The notes under the pieces: generated by a model
What the model saw: the letters and a program-made list of their open reading frames with translations, nothing else
What the model was told of the DNA's origin: nothing
Database searches by the model: none
IMG/VR virus record: IMGVR_UViG_3300047554_001015
Location: 1-57,832 of that record
DNA: 57,832 bases
Origin: a virus
Strand: one strand, 5' to 3'
Shown here: positions 15,704 to 23,880 of the stretch, one piece after another
Position numbering within the stretch: the stretch's first letter is position 1
How the letters are laid out: every line of letters begins with the position of its first letter
Translations under genes and position numbers: made by a program

Positions 15704-16740
15704 ATAAAGATAAATCCTTCAACACCAACAGACTGATCTCCAGAACCTTCGTGGTTTGTTAACCCTGATGTTTTCTCGATCAAAGCAAAGAAATGATACC
15801 CAACGTCTGTAACCTCTCCATAAAAGCCAGCCCCAACCGACTGGGCACTTGCCGAAACAGTCTCGACTTGTTGCTCAAAAATGAAGCCACTTGGGGACAA
15901 TACCGTGTTTTTTCCAATCGCAGAGTATGCACCAACGGACCCTTGCATTGCTTGGACGTAAAACAAATTAAGTGGAACAGGTAGCCCACAAACAAAGTAA
16001 ACAGAAGCGTTGCTGGTGTCATTGTTTATGGCTCTCCATGCCCCTCCCGTGTTAGATGTCCAGCTAACAGCGGCAGTGTAATATTTAGCCAAAACACGAC
16101 TTACAACATTTGCCGCATTAAACACAAATCGGCGAGTTTTTGAGTCCTCGCACTGACCTGTTGTTGCGGTTGTCCGAATCGTGCCTAAATAACGCCGCTT
16201 GTCGGAGTTTTTAACCCAAATTCCTTCAAGCTGAGAAATAGAACTAGCGCGGGTCGAAGTTCCTGCGCCGCTATTGCTCCACGCCACAGCCTCAAGGGTA
16301 AGGGTGCCGGAATTATTCCACAGGAAAAGGTCATAATTCGTGTTAGCTGCTAACCCTGAAAGGCTCAGGCTCCTCTCAGTAAACTGGTACAAATCCCAAC
16401 GGGTTAGCCCTGTGTCATACAGGGCAACATAGTCCCCAGTGTAAGGCGTGTAATAAAGCGTAGTCTTGGCGGTCTGGTCAGTTGTAGAAACAGGAACCCC
16501 AGTCTCTAGGGTCAGCCGCCCTTGTGCTACAGCAGCGATTCCAAGCTGGCGGAATGCTACAGCAGACGCGATAGACTGGGCATCTCCCCCAAGGGCTTGC
16601 TCGTAAAGGTACTGATCGCGGGATGCCAGTTCCCGAAAAAACTTGCCGGGGAAATTGGTTTCATTCCCGCCCAGTGCGATATCTGTAATTTCTGGCCGAG
16701 TTACTGGAACCCAGCCATCGGAATCCGTGATTGCAACCAT
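15700..16740 (-). CDS. Tail fibre / receptor-binding protein
   Basis: Product of 346 residues. The N-terminal 60 residues (WVPVTRPEITDIALGGNETN, FPGKFFRELASRDQYLYEQ) look like a baseplate-attachment region. The rest is Ser/Thr/Gly/aromatic-rich beta structure typical of a fibre tip. It follows the baseplate genes, as in P2-like phages, and starts 22 bases after a GGGAACCCT late motif. Confidence 0.7.
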   Translation of the reverse strand: MVAITDSDGWVPVTRPEITDIALGGNETNFPGKFFRELASRDQYLYEQALGGDAQSIASAVAFRQLGIAAVAQGRLTLETGVPVSTTDQTAKTTLYYTPYTGDYVALYDTGLTRWDLYQFTERSLSLSGLAANTNYDLFLWNNSGTLTLEAVAWSNSGAGTSTRASSISQLEGIWVKNSDKRRYLGTIRTTATTGQCEDSKTRRFVFNAANVVSRVLAKYYTAAVSWTSNTGGAWRAINNDTSNASVYFVCGLPVPLNLFYVQAMQGSVGAYSAIGKNTVLSPSGFIFEQQVETVSASAQSVGAGFYGEVTDVGYHFFALIEKTSGLTNHEGSGDQSVGVEGFIFI

Positions 16741-16762
16741 GGCCTAAATTTAACTTTTCCCT

Positions 16763-16771
16763 AGGGTTCCC
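16763..16771 (-). promoter_or_regulatory. GGGAAC(C/T)CT late motif upstream of fibre gene
   Basis: Minus strand GGGAACCCT followed by AGGGAAAAG, 22 bases before the ATG at 16740. Confidence 0.6.
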
Positions 16772-16776
16772 ACAGG

Positions 16777-17376
16777 TTAGATATTCTTTTCACCGTCAAT
16801 TTCCTGGTCGCCATCCAGCAACCAAGTCCCATCCAAAATCAGTAAATTGCTCAGCAAGGAAATATCGCCAATCCTCAAGTCCAGCAATGCAGACCGGGCA
16901 TTTTTCCACTCATTAATCAGCCCTAAGATCAGTTCAATCTTGTCTGTGGAAACGTTCGATCGCTCTGGGTCCAGATACACCACAAAAGCGGCCAAATGCT
17001 TGCCCGCCAGGATTTCCTCCCCATTCAGTTGCCACCATCCATTCAGGCATAGCGGTGGGTTTTCATCCACTGTCGCATCAGGATAGCCGACCTTTTCCAT
17101 GGCAGTTAGCAATGCAAATGGGGTGCCTGATCTGCGGTTCAGTTCAATTGCCGCCTCAATCAGATCCCGCCTAGCTTGTTCAGTTTCTGCCAGCCGCCAA
17201 CCCCGCAACCCCCAAACGTTGAACTGCTGAGCCAAGTGAGGCAATGCCCCCGCCGTAACCGTCTGGGGATAATAGACCCGCAGCAACAAATCATGGTCAA
17301 GTTCCTGCAACCGCTCGATCAACTTTTCCAGGATTTTGAATCGCTCATCAGCAACCGTGGGGGGCAGCATCGTCAT
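16777..17376 (-). CDS. Baseplate/tail protein I (P2 gpI-like)
   Basis: Product of 199 residues. The block ALPHLAQQFNVWGLRGW and RRSGTPFALLTAMEKVGY matches the gpI family (formerly tail protein I). It forms the outer baseplate wedge and links to fibres. Starts at ATG 17376, or 17370, right after gpJ. Confidence 0.8.
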   Translation of the reverse strand: MTMLPPTVADERFKILEKLIERLQELDHDLLLRVYYPQTVTAGALPHLAQQFNVWGLRGWRLAETEQARRDLIEAAIELNRRSGTPFALLTAMEKVGYPDATVDENPPLCLNGWWQLNGEEILAGKHLAAFVVYLDPERSNVSTDKIELILGLINEWKNARSALLDLRIGDISLLSNLLILDGTWLLDGDQEIDGEKNI

Positions 17377-17379
17377 GGT

Positions 17380-18522
17380 TTAGCCCTCATTGGTGCCAAC
17401 AATATTGAGAACCGGATCCCCGGTGTGGTTTGCCCATTCAGTTTCGGCAACCACAATATCTGTGGCAGGGCTATTGAGGGTCACGTCATAGACCCCGGCC
17501 ACCCCCGTAATCACGCCGATAATTTGGCTCCTGACAATATCTTGGCCAAGTTGCGATTCCCGATCAGTAATATAGGCATCCACCGCCGCAGCAATTTCAG
17601 TCGCCAATAGCACACCGTCAGCCTCATCCAAAAGGGTGATATCAGCATCAATGGTGAACCCGGCAGACGTGGGAGCCTTCACCGTGACGATATCGCACAG
17701 GGGGCGAACCTGGTCATTGTCGAGTGCATCCTGAACCTGTGCAATCAACTCAATGCTAGGCAGTCCCTCAGAGGTTAGCGGATAAACGTCCACATAAATC
17801 CTCAGCAATCCCCCGGCATCGTTGAGGGGCATGACCACTGAGGCATCAATAATTAGCTGGCTAACCGTTAAAGTGTGGAATTTGTAAGCATCGGCGGGAC
17901 CGGCAACCGAGAACTGCGACGGGGCCAATTTGATGCGGGTCCGGTAGGGGTCATCAGCCTCAACATCTGCCCCGCCCGTGCTGGCTGTGGTGTTGGTCAC
18001 CGTTAGCGTTAGCCCTGGGATGGGGTCTAGCAATTGGTCAATTTGCCCCACAGTAAAGCCATTGCCCAATATGCCAGCGGTGCCCGCAGTTGCCTGAACC
18101 GTGATGGTGGTTTGGCCAGCGGCGATCGTGGCGTTCTCATCGGTGGCAAACAGGACTGGGGCACCGGCTACCCTTGCGCGGGTTCCGGCTGGAATCAGGG
18201 TATCTACGCCACGGGGGGCGGCTAGGGTAAATTGCAGGGTAAGGGCGGCAAAGCTTTCCGGCAACCGGGGGGCACCTACCAACGCCCCAAGCTGATCCAA
18301 GTGGATACCACTAGCTAGGTTTACCAGGTTTTGCTCCCCAGCATATTGAATCCCGATTCTCAGCAAGGTTTCTCGGTAATTCAGCAAATTAATTAAAAGC
18401 CGCTCAGCTTGGCCGGGAAACAGGGTCTTGTCTGCCAGAGATTCCCACAGGCTGATAATGTCGGCCTCTGTCGTGGCCGGATCCCGATTGATAAAATTTG
18501 GGGTCGCCAGATTGCTAGCCAA
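17380..18522 (-). CDS. Baseplate protein J (P2 gpJ-like)
   Basis: Product of about 380 residues with the gpJ pattern: an N-terminal NFINRDPATTEADIISLWE block, central LIPAGTRARVAGAPVLFATD and a C-terminal DVYPLTSEGLPSIELIAQVQ region. I choose the TTG at 18522, preceded by AGAGGTGG and overlapping the gp25 stop. The longer ATG frame from 18621 runs through the upstream gene in another phase. It is a wedge component of the contractile baseplate. Confidence 0.85.
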   Translation of the reverse strand: MASNLATPNFINRDPATTEADIISLWESLADKTLFPGQAERLLINLLNYRETLLRIGIQYAGEQNLVNLASGIHLDQLGALVGAPRLPESFAALTLQFTLAAPRGVDTLIPAGTRARVAGAPVLFATDENATIAAGQTTITVQATAGTAGILGNGFTVGQIDQLLDPIPGLTLTVTNTTASTGGADVEADDPYRTRIKLAPSQFSVAGPADAYKFHTLTVSQLIIDASVVMPLNDAGGLLRIYVDVYPLTSEGLPSIELIAQVQDALDNDQVRPLCDIVTVKAPTSAGFTIDADITLLDEADGVLLATEIAAAVDAYITDRESQLGQDIVRSQIIGVITGVAGVYDVTLNSPATDIVVAETEWANHTGDPVLNIVGTNEG

Positions 18523-18961
18523 GATCCACCTCTGTTGTGCCTTCCAATGCGCTTTCCGATAACTGCCATTTGGCTTTAACTGAAACCTTGCCCTGCACTG
18601 CCTGAGAGCGATCCACCGCAATGCCGGTTAGGTCAAGCCTAGGCTCCCAGGTCTCGATTGCGTCCACAGATTCCCGAATAACGTAGGAATCCACCCGATT
18701 TACCGGATAATCAATAAAATCCCAGATGCCGGTACTAAATAAGGGGCGGTGAACATCTGACCCCTGTGGAGTCCCGACAATCACGGTTAGGGTTTGGTTT
18801 AGCTCATCCAAATCCTGCACCGTACCCTCACCAAACAAACGGAACCCCCACCACCGTGCCACGATCTGGTTTTCCGCCAGCAACGCGGGGGCCGCATCCA
18901 ATTGGCTAGCCCACCAATCGGCTAAAAGCTGGAAATCAGGGTGTGAGGTGATGGGGTCCAC
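18515..18961 (-). CDS. Baseplate wedge protein W (gp25-like)
   Basis: Product of 148 residues from a GTG at 18961. TPQGSDVHRPLFSTGIWDFI and DYPVNR match the gp25/gpW family, which nucleates sheath polymerisation. It is the first gene of the W-J-I order conserved in P2-like baseplates. A late motif lies 32 bases upstream. Confidence 0.8.
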   Translation of the reverse strand: MDPITSHPDFQLLADWWASQLDAAPALLAENQIVARWWGFRLFGEGTVQDLDELNQTLTVIVGTPQGSDVHRPLFSTGIWDFIDYPVNRVDSYVIRESVDAIETWEPRLDLTGIAVDRSQAVQGKVSVKAKWQLSESALEGTTEVDLG

Positions 18962-18993
18962 AAAGTTGAAATCAGTTGGGTTTGGTCTAGCCT

Positions 18994-19002
18994 AGGGTTC
19001 CC
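18994..19002 (-). promoter_or_regulatory. GGGAAC(C/T)CT late motif upstream of baseplate operon
   Basis: Minus strand GGGAACCCT followed by AGGCTAGACC, upstream of the W-J-I operon. It lies about 10 bases from a TATACT that could serve the divergent + gene at 19056. Confidence 0.55.
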
Positions 19003-19055
19003 CCGTGCCCTATACTATTTAGAGAAAGGGCAAAAGCCCACAACGAAAACACACC

Positions 19056-19397
19056 ATGACACAGCACCTGCAACATCTCAAGCCCAAAGCCTACGGCTAC
19101 TTAGCGGTTAAAGCCGTTAACTGGAAAGAGGGATCCAAGGAAGCCATCAAGCGCTACCAGGAACATTTGGAACCTGTTAAGTCATTTCCCTCTGAGATCG
19201 AAGAATTGTTTGCCCATGTTTGCCAGGGCACTGATGAACTGACTGACCAGAGCAAGCTTCGGAAAATCCGGGCAAATGCCGAAACCATTTTTGGGCCGGA
19301 GCATACGCCGGAACAGTTGGCGCAAATTAAGGCAGATTTTGCCAGTTTTCTTGAAGATTTGGAGCCGTTCTTTGATGAACTGGCCGCAGCAAACTAA
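19056..19397 (+). CDS. Hypothetical helical protein (113 aa)
   Basis: ATG at 19056 follows ACGAAAACACACC, the leader motif. The product (MTQHLQHLKPKAYGYLAVKA...) is entirely helical and acidic at the C-terminus. No family is recognised. It is a single-gene unit with its own terminator, facing the FtsK-like gene. Confidence 0.75.
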   Translation: MTQHLQHLKPKAYGYLAVKAVNWKEGSKEAIKRYQEHLEPVKSFPSEIEELFAHVCQGTDELTDQSKLRKIRANAETIFGPEHTPEQLAQIKADFASFLEDLEPFFDELAAAN

Positions 19398-19420
19398 AGC
19401 TTGAACTCCTCAAATTAAAA

Positions 19421-19447
19421 GCCCCGGTTTTATCCAGGGCTTTTTTA
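19421..19447 (+). terminator. Rho-independent terminator, plus strand
   Basis: AGCCC/GGGCT hairpin followed by six T, after the 19056-19397 gene. An A run on the other side may let it act weakly for the opposing gene. Confidence 0.8.
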
Positions 19448-19451
19448 TTGG

Positions 19452-20855
19452 TCACTTGCGGGGGATTCGTTTGGCCTCTAACCGGGCATCCCACTCTCGG
19501 AGTAGTCCCGCATCGCTCAGCACATCCCGCAGTATTGCCCGACAGTCAGGATATTCATCAGCACTGGGCATGACACCGGGCCAGACAAACCCAATCAGTG
19601 CGGCCTCAGAATCTTGGCCCTCTCTGAAGGCTTGGAGGATCTTGCCTTTCTGTTGTGGGGTTGCATCAGCGGCGATCGCCGGTTCAGTTTCGTCATCCAC
19701 AACCTCAGTTTCCACAACGGGGGCATCATCCAGCGGGTATTGCCAGTTAATGTAATCCCGTAAATCAGCAACTTGAAACACCCGTGGGGGACCGCCGATT
19801 TGGGTAAGGCACAAGGGAACCTCGGTCCCGGTTGCATCCTTCACCGTGGCGGCTAATTCTTGGCGGGTCTCCCGGTTGGGAATCATCGTGAAATCGTCGG
19901 CAATTCTAGCCAGTGTCTCCAGCCGATCCTTCCGGCCTTGGGCAAAGATGGCCATATTGTCTCGCACCGTGGAATCGATTGAGTTTTGTTTAACCAAGTG
20001 GCTTTGGGTCACCATCCAAACCGAAACGCGATCCTCTCTGCCCATGAAAATCAGTTGCTCCACACGGGAGGCCGCTTGGTCGGCTTTTTTGGGGTCAAGC
20101 CGTTTCAAATCCTTAAGCATACTGGGCCATTCGTCCAGAATCACCGTCAACAACGGATCGGTTGTTGGCTGTCCAGTCCGTTCCCGAATATCAATGCGGC
20201 GGGTCAGTTCCTTGTAAATGGCATCCAGAAACTTGGGCAGTTGGTCTACGGTTTCAGGTCGGACCCGCAAATAAGTTTCAGACCGATTCAGCCCCATATA
20301 GGAGCTGCCCTTGGGGTCTGCAATCCAAAATTCACAGTGGCCCTTGGTGGTTTCGTAGCGATGCCGGATTGCTCCACAGAGTGAAGTCGTTTTGCCGCTG
20401 TCTGTGATGGCAACAATCAAGCTGTGATTTTGAGAGGCAATCAGCGGGGCAATGTTCTCTGTTGGCAAACCCTCAGAACCCCAAGGGGATTCGGCTTGCG
20501 GGCGGGGGGCCACTGGCTCAGTAGATCGGGAAGGCTGGGCAGTCTGTGGGGCATCAGCGGGGGTGGGGTTGTTGACCGAAATCTGGGGATTGAATTGAGG
20601 GTTGAACTCGATCACGGGATTATTTTCGATCACCGTGGTTGCTGCGGCTGTGGTCTCGGTTGACTGGTTCAAGGCTTGAGGCTGTGGGGCTACGGGCAAA
20701 ATCCCCATGTCCCGTTTCTCCTCTTCCCGCTGGCTGACCACTGCGACCCCACCCATGGTTCCAATGCCAAATCCCACAAGTGCAGAGCCAGTATACGACG
20801 CGGCCCATAGCCCGGTCCCCATGGTTGCCAACATTAATAGACTGCTAAGTTTCAT
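19452..20855 (-). CDS. Membrane-anchored VirD4/FtsK/HerA-like ATPase
   Basis: Product of 467 residues. Two hydrophobic segments near the N-terminus (about 4-18 and 22-38), a Pro/Thr/Asn-rich linker (55-135), then a P-loop domain with AITDSGKT (149-156), IADPKGSSY, Walker B TVILDEWP (about 237-244) and a VWMVTQS sensor block. This is the plan of coupling-protein and DNA-pump ATPases. It may move or tether phage DNA at the membrane. The ATG at 20855 follows GGAG. Unusual in a tailed phage. Confidence 0.7.
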   Translation of the reverse strand: MKLSSLLMLATMGTGLWAASYTGSALVGFGIGTMGGVAVVSQREEEKRDMGILPVAPQPQALNQSTETTAAATTVIENNPVIEFNPQFNPQISVNNPTPADAPQTAQPSRSTEPVAPRPQAESPWGSEGLPTENIAPLIASQNHSLIVAITDSGKTTSLCGAIRHRYETTKGHCEFWIADPKGSSYMGLNRSETYLRVRPETVDQLPKFLDAIYKELTRRIDIRERTGQPTTDPLLTVILDEWPSMLKDLKRLDPKKADQAASRVEQLIFMGREDRVSVWMVTQSHLVKQNSIDSTVRDNMAIFAQGRKDRLETLARIADDFTMIPNRETRQELAATVKDATGTEVPLCLTQIGGPPRVFQVADLRDYINWQYPLDDAPVVETEVVDDETEPAIAADATPQQKGKILQAFREGQDSEAALIGFVWPGVMPSADEYPDCRAILRDVLSDAGLLREWDARLEAKRIPRK

Positions 20856-20867
20856 TTTCAATTTCTC

Positions 20868-20895
20868 CAAAAAAATAAGGGGGCTAAATGCCCCC
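20868..20895 (-). terminator. Intergenic terminator or attenuator, minus strand
   Basis: GGGGGC/GCCCCC hairpin (20879-20895) followed on the minus strand by TTATTTTTTT. It lies inside the operon, between the 20908-21558 membrane protein and the ATPase, so it may reduce ATPase expression. Confidence 0.65.
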
Positions 20896-20907
20896 AGTGT
20901 TTACGGT

Positions 20908-21558
20908 TTAGTTAGGGGCTTGAGACTGTTGCACAAAGTAGGTTTTGAAATTGTTGACCCAGAACAGTGCAGCAACTAGAACTTGGATGAAAACTAGAAT
21001 CAGCAGGTTGGTTAGAATCCCAGAGAGGGACCAGAATCCGAACTCATCAACCGGGGGGTAGTGGGTCATCAGAACCCAGCCATCGACCCCTAGGACCACT
21101 AGGCTCACGTCATCAACGATTCCCAGCATCCGCGCCACATAGTTGTTGTAGCTCTCTTTGAGCTTTTTGACGTGGCGAGTGTCTTCCTCGTTAATGTCCA
21201 ACTTGTAGCGGTCGCCTTCCTCTACGGACTTGACTGCAAACTTGATGTTGTCGCGGGTGCAAATGAGGAGGACCGGGGCGGTTTCAATAATCTGGATTAG
21301 GATGAAAACCAGAATCCCAAACAGTGCCCCGCCAAACTGAGAAAGGATATTTCCCACAGCATCCACACCCGGAACCCCAGACAAGAAACTGAGGAATTCC
21401 CAATCAATTGCAGAAACCAGGCGATTTCCGAAACCGATATAAGGAAGAGCATTCATCACGATTAGCTGGATGCCTAGGGCTATGGCCACACCGCAGAAAG
21501 CGTTGACGGCAAACTTTAGCCACTTACTATTTGATTTGGGCTTGGGGGATGACGACAT
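20908..21558 (-). CDS. Multi-pass membrane protein (216 aa)
   Basis: ATG at 21558 follows GGAGACTCAAG. Hydrophobic segments at about 14-37, 70-98 (FGILVFILIQIIETAPVLLI), 150-165 and 180-200 indicate four or more membrane passes, with a charged soluble loop (about 105-142). No family is recognised. It sits directly upstream of the ATPase and overlaps the next gene, so the two may form a membrane complex. Confidence 0.7.
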   Translation of the reverse strand: MSSSPKPKSNSKWLKFAVNAFCGVAIALGIQLIVMNALPYIGFGNRLVSAIDWEFLSFLSGVPGVDAVGNILSQFGGALFGILVFILIQIIETAPVLLICTRDNIKFAVKSVEEGDRYKLDINEEDTRHVKKLKESYNNYVARMLGIVDDVSLVVLGVDGWVLMTHYPPVDEFGFWSLSGILTNLLILVFIQVLVAALFWVNNFKTYFVQQSQAPN

Positions 21559-21967
21559 CTTGAGTCTCCTGAGGTTTGATTGATGCTGTGGGAGTGTTGG
21601 GCTGAATGGGCTGACCGTTGGCGTAGTTCACAACTCGCCCATTCTGGATTTCGCCGGTTCCGCCCCACGGGTCGCAGACGATCGCCCCATTTCCTAGGAC
21701 TGCCCCTTGGCTGCGGTCTGCAACGGTCAACCCATCGCTAACCGCTGTGTACTCGTTCTTTCCCATGGCCTCAATAAAAATGCACCGGCCAGAGCTTTGC
21801 CGTTTCATGGCGACTTCGGCTTGGGCTGCATTGATGGCGGCAGACTGTTGCAAGTTGGTCAGTTGATTGCGGGTAGCCTGTCGGGCATTCATTTCATCCT
21901 GTCCGGATGCCATCCCCACAAGGGTGATGAGGCCACCGATTCCTAATGCAATAAATTTGATGTTCAC
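21527..21967 (-). CDS. Secreted or membrane-anchored hypothetical protein (146 aa)
   Basis: GTG at 21967 follows GGGAGG by about ten bases. A hydrophobic N-terminus (IKFIALGIGGLITLVGMASG) acts as signal or anchor, then a helical stretch and a C-terminal domain containing VADRSQGAVLGNGAIVCDPW. No family is recognised. It overlaps the start of the membrane-protein gene by 32 bases. Confidence 0.65.
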   Translation of the reverse strand: MNIKFIALGIGGLITLVGMASGQDEMNARQATRNQLTNLQQSAAINAAQAEVAMKRQSSGRCIFIEAMGKNEYTAVSDGLTVADRSQGAVLGNGAIVCDPWGGTGEIQNGRVVNYANGQPIQPNTPTASIKPQETQDVVIPQAQIK

Positions 21968-22242
21968 AGTGCCATTTCCTCCCAAATTCGTTGAGCTTCT
22001 TTTTCCTTTGCAGCCTCTTGCTTTTGGTTCTCTACTGCGGCCTCAAGGGTAACCCCCTCTCCCCCGCAGTAACTCAGTTCAACTGCCCATGGCTTGGGGT
22101 CGTTTGGAACCCACACCACAATGTCGTGGTTGTAGGCTGCATCAAAACAGCCTAGGGCTGGGCCGATTGTGGACTGTTCAAAGTTCCAAGGGATGCCAGG
22201 AAGCACCCGCAGAACTTCAGCCTTGAATTCCTCTAGGGTCAT
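21964..22242 (-). CDS. Hypothetical protein (92 aa)
   Basis: Helical, acidic protein (MTLEEFKAEVLRVLPGIPWN...) whose last 30 residues form a charged helix (AAVENQKQEAAKEKEAQRIW). No family is recognised. It overlaps both neighbours, so it is part of one translationally coupled operon. Confidence 0.65.
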   Translation of the reverse strand: MTLEEFKAEVLRVLPGIPWNFEQSTIGPALGCFDAAYNHDIVVWVPNDPKPWAVELSYCGGEGVTLEAAVENQKQEAAKEKEAQRIWEEMAL

Positions 22243-22424
22243 GCTGCCACCCCCTGAGGCTTAATCCGTAAACGCTCTTGAGGCTTGCTAATTTTCATGT
22301 TTCGGACCAATTCGAGGGCTTGCGCATGGGTTAGCCCGATTTCCACAGGTTGCCAGCGGAAAGTCTTGTCTTTCTCAATGTGGCTGGCGTTGTAGTCGTA
22401 AACCTGGACAATGTATTTCTGCAT
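22239..22424 (-). CDS. Small hypothetical protein (61 aa)
   Basis: ATG at 22424 follows CGAAAACGAAGCC, the leader motif. The beta-rich N-terminus (MQKYIVQVYDYNASHIEKD) and a basic C-terminus are the only visible features. It overlaps the next gene by ATGA. Confidence 0.6.
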   Translation of the reverse strand: MQKYIVQVYDYNASHIEKDKTFRWQPVEIGLTHAQALELVRNMKISKPQERLRIKPQGVAA

Positions 22425-22463
22425 GGCTTCGTTTTCGCGGTTGGGTTTACTCGATTTGTGGGA

Positions 22464-22646
22464 CTAGGACCAGGGGCACGGGGGGCCATATTCACCATCG
22501 CCTAGATGACATGGATCCTCATCTCCATGGTGGGACTGCTGTTCCCACTGCCCAGACGGGGTATCAAAAATCTCCGGGGGGGCTGGTTTGGATACGACAG
22601 CAACAATCCCAACGATTAGCGCAGCAGAGGCAAAAAGCTTTAACAT
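22464..22646 (-). CDS. Small membrane or secreted protein (60 aa)
   Basis: ATG at 22646 starts a hydrophobic segment (MLKLFASAALIVGIVAVVSK), followed by a polar tail with two Cys and several His (HHGDEDPCHLGDGEYGPPC). The tail could bind metal outside the membrane. No clear ribosome site is seen. The frame is open further upstream, but that part covers an intergenic leader. Confidence 0.5.
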   Translation of the reverse strand: MLKLFASAALIVGIVAVVSKPAPPEIFDTPSGQWEQQSHHGDEDPCHLGDGEYGPPCPWS

Positions 22647-22738
22647 GGTGGCAGTAATTCTGTTTTTAGGTTTGCAGGGCCGATTCCACAACGGGGGTCG
22701 GCTTTTTATTTGGAATAGGAGCCTGAGGTAGGACAACC

Positions 22739-23341
22739 TCAGATTTCGGCGTTTTTTCGGGCCAAATCCTCCGCGATCGCGGCGACGGCAGTTTGTTGGC
22801 CCCTAAAGGCAGCGGCTTGCAAATGCTTGTAGGTTGTGGCCTTGACCTCTGCCTCAACAAGATCGGCAAGCTCTTTGGTCCCTTGAGCCAAGACATGATT
22901 AAGGGCTGCTAGGGGATTGGTGGCACAGTCTAGGTTAGAGCGCATCTCTTCCATGTCTGCATCCAGGGACTGAATCCGGCTGGTGATTCCGCCGTAGGAA
23001 GGACGGGCAATTGTCAGGGCTGAACTTGTGGGACCGTCCACCACCAACTCCGCATCAATCACGGGGGTGTCCCGGTTTTTGATGCGCTTAAGCTTTTCGG
23101 TCCAACCATCGGACCAAACACGCCGATCCTTTGCAGACGGGCCAGCGGCGGCAAACTTGGCTGCGTAATCCCGCAGCATCTCTTCAAATAAATCGTCCGA
23201 AATCTCTTTGGACTCAATATCATCCCCCAACCCGGCAGCGCTGATGCTGCGGTTCAACCATTTGATCCAGTTCTGGCGGATCACTGCGGGTTTTACGCCG
23301 TACTCTTGGGCAACGATATCTGAGATGGTCAGGTCTTCCAT
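22739..23341 (-). CDS. Putative DNA-binding regulator (200 aa)
   Basis: The N-terminus TISDIVAQEYGVKPAVIRQN resembles a helix-turn-helix. The rest is helical, with a coiled segment near 120-140. It is the first gene of the leftward membrane-ATPase operon and diverges from the ribbon-helix-helix-like gene across the AAAC(C/G)GTTT array. This layout fits a control or partition protein. No family is recognised. Confidence 0.6.
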   Translation of the reverse strand: MEDLTISDIVAQEYGVKPAVIRQNWIKWLNRSISAAGLGDDIESKEISDDLFEEMLRDYAAKFAAAGPSAKDRRVWSDGWTEKLKRIKNRDTPVIDAELVVDGPTSSALTIARPSYGGITSRIQSLDADMEEMRSNLDCATNPLAALNHVLAQGTKELADLVEAEVKATTYKHLQAAAFRGQQTAVAAIAEDLARKNAEI

Positions 23342-23376
23342 GGTTTTGTCTCTGTTTTAGGTTTGCGGGGGAGCCG

Positions 23377-23588
23377 AAACCGTTTTGGAAACCGTTTTGG
23401 CTTCAACGGTTTTGGCCCTCCCTGAAATAGTTTTACCAGCATAAACCATTTTTTGCAACGGTTTCGATCCAAATTTGCCGCAAAAAACCAGCAAAGTATT
23501 GTCAGAACCGTTTCAAAACCATTACAGTGAAACGGTTTCACCCTCGAAAACCGTTGAGGACTATGGCCAAAAAACCCGAAAACCGTTT
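23377..23588. promoter_or_regulatory. Operator array of eight AAAC(C/G)GTTT sites
   Basis: Near-palindromic AAAC-S-GTTT sites at 23377-23385, 23389-23397, about 23404-23412, 23456-23464, 23505-23513, 23530-23538, 23548-23556 and 23580-23588. Three differ by one base. They fill the divergent gap between 23341 and 23563, and the last lies inside the first codons of the + gene. The arrangement suggests cooperative binding by one of the flanking proteins, as operator or centromere. Confidence 0.8.
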
Positions 23589-23811
23589 GGCGATCTCGCC
23601 GCTCTCTGAGATGTACCAGGATCTACTGAGGATCGATGCCCACATCGCTGGCAACACGATCGCCGCTCAAGCCCGATCGCTCCTCTGTGCCAAGCTGCTA
23701 CAGCGATCGGATTTCCGCCAAGAGGCACTGAAGCACCTCGCCCAAAAGCGGGGTATCAGCCCTGACGAATTGAAGGCCCAAATCCTGGCAGGGGACACTG
23801 CCCCACAATAA
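23563..23811 (+). CDS. Ribbon-helix-helix-like DNA-binding protein (82 aa)
   Basis: ATG at 23563 follows GAGGACT. The segment NRLAISPLSEMYQDLLRIDA followed by NTIAAQARSLLCAKLL has the strand-helix-helix spacing of CopG/Arc proteins. The C-terminal helices (ALKHLAQKRGISPDELKAQI) could mediate oligomers. It is a prime candidate to bind the AAAC(C/G)GTTT array that covers its own promoter and start. It is a single gene with a terminator behind it. Confidence 0.6.
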   Translation: MAKKPENRLAISPLSEMYQDLLRIDAHIAGNTIAAQARSLLCAKLLQRSDFRQEALKHLAQKRGISPDELKAQILAGDTAPQ

Positions 23812-23824
23812 AGCCAAAAAAAAT

Positions 23825-23853
23825 GCCCCCCAAGTCTGAACCTCTTGGGGGGC
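23825..23853. terminator. Bidirectional rho-independent terminator
   Basis: GCCCCCCAAG/CTTGGGGGGC stem with an A-rich flank on the left, which gives T on the minus strand. It separates the convergent 23563-23811 and 23881-24093 genes. Confidence 0.75.
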
Positions 23854-23880
23854 TTAATCATCCTGTATTCTTCTTCAACT

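Noticed and set aside
15780-16022. 80-codon minus-strand frame inside the fibre gene
   Set aside because: Same strand but another phase of the fibre gene, with no ribosome site and no coherent protein pattern.
18515-18621. ATG start of gpJ at 18621
   Set aside because: The first 33 codons from that ATG lie inside the gp25 gene in another phase and give a basic, non-family sequence. The TTG at 18522 has a good ribosome site and joins the family N-terminus.
23377-23588. Possible CRISPR array
   Set aside because: The repeated unit is only nine bases, spacing is irregular and copies vary, so it is an operator-type array.
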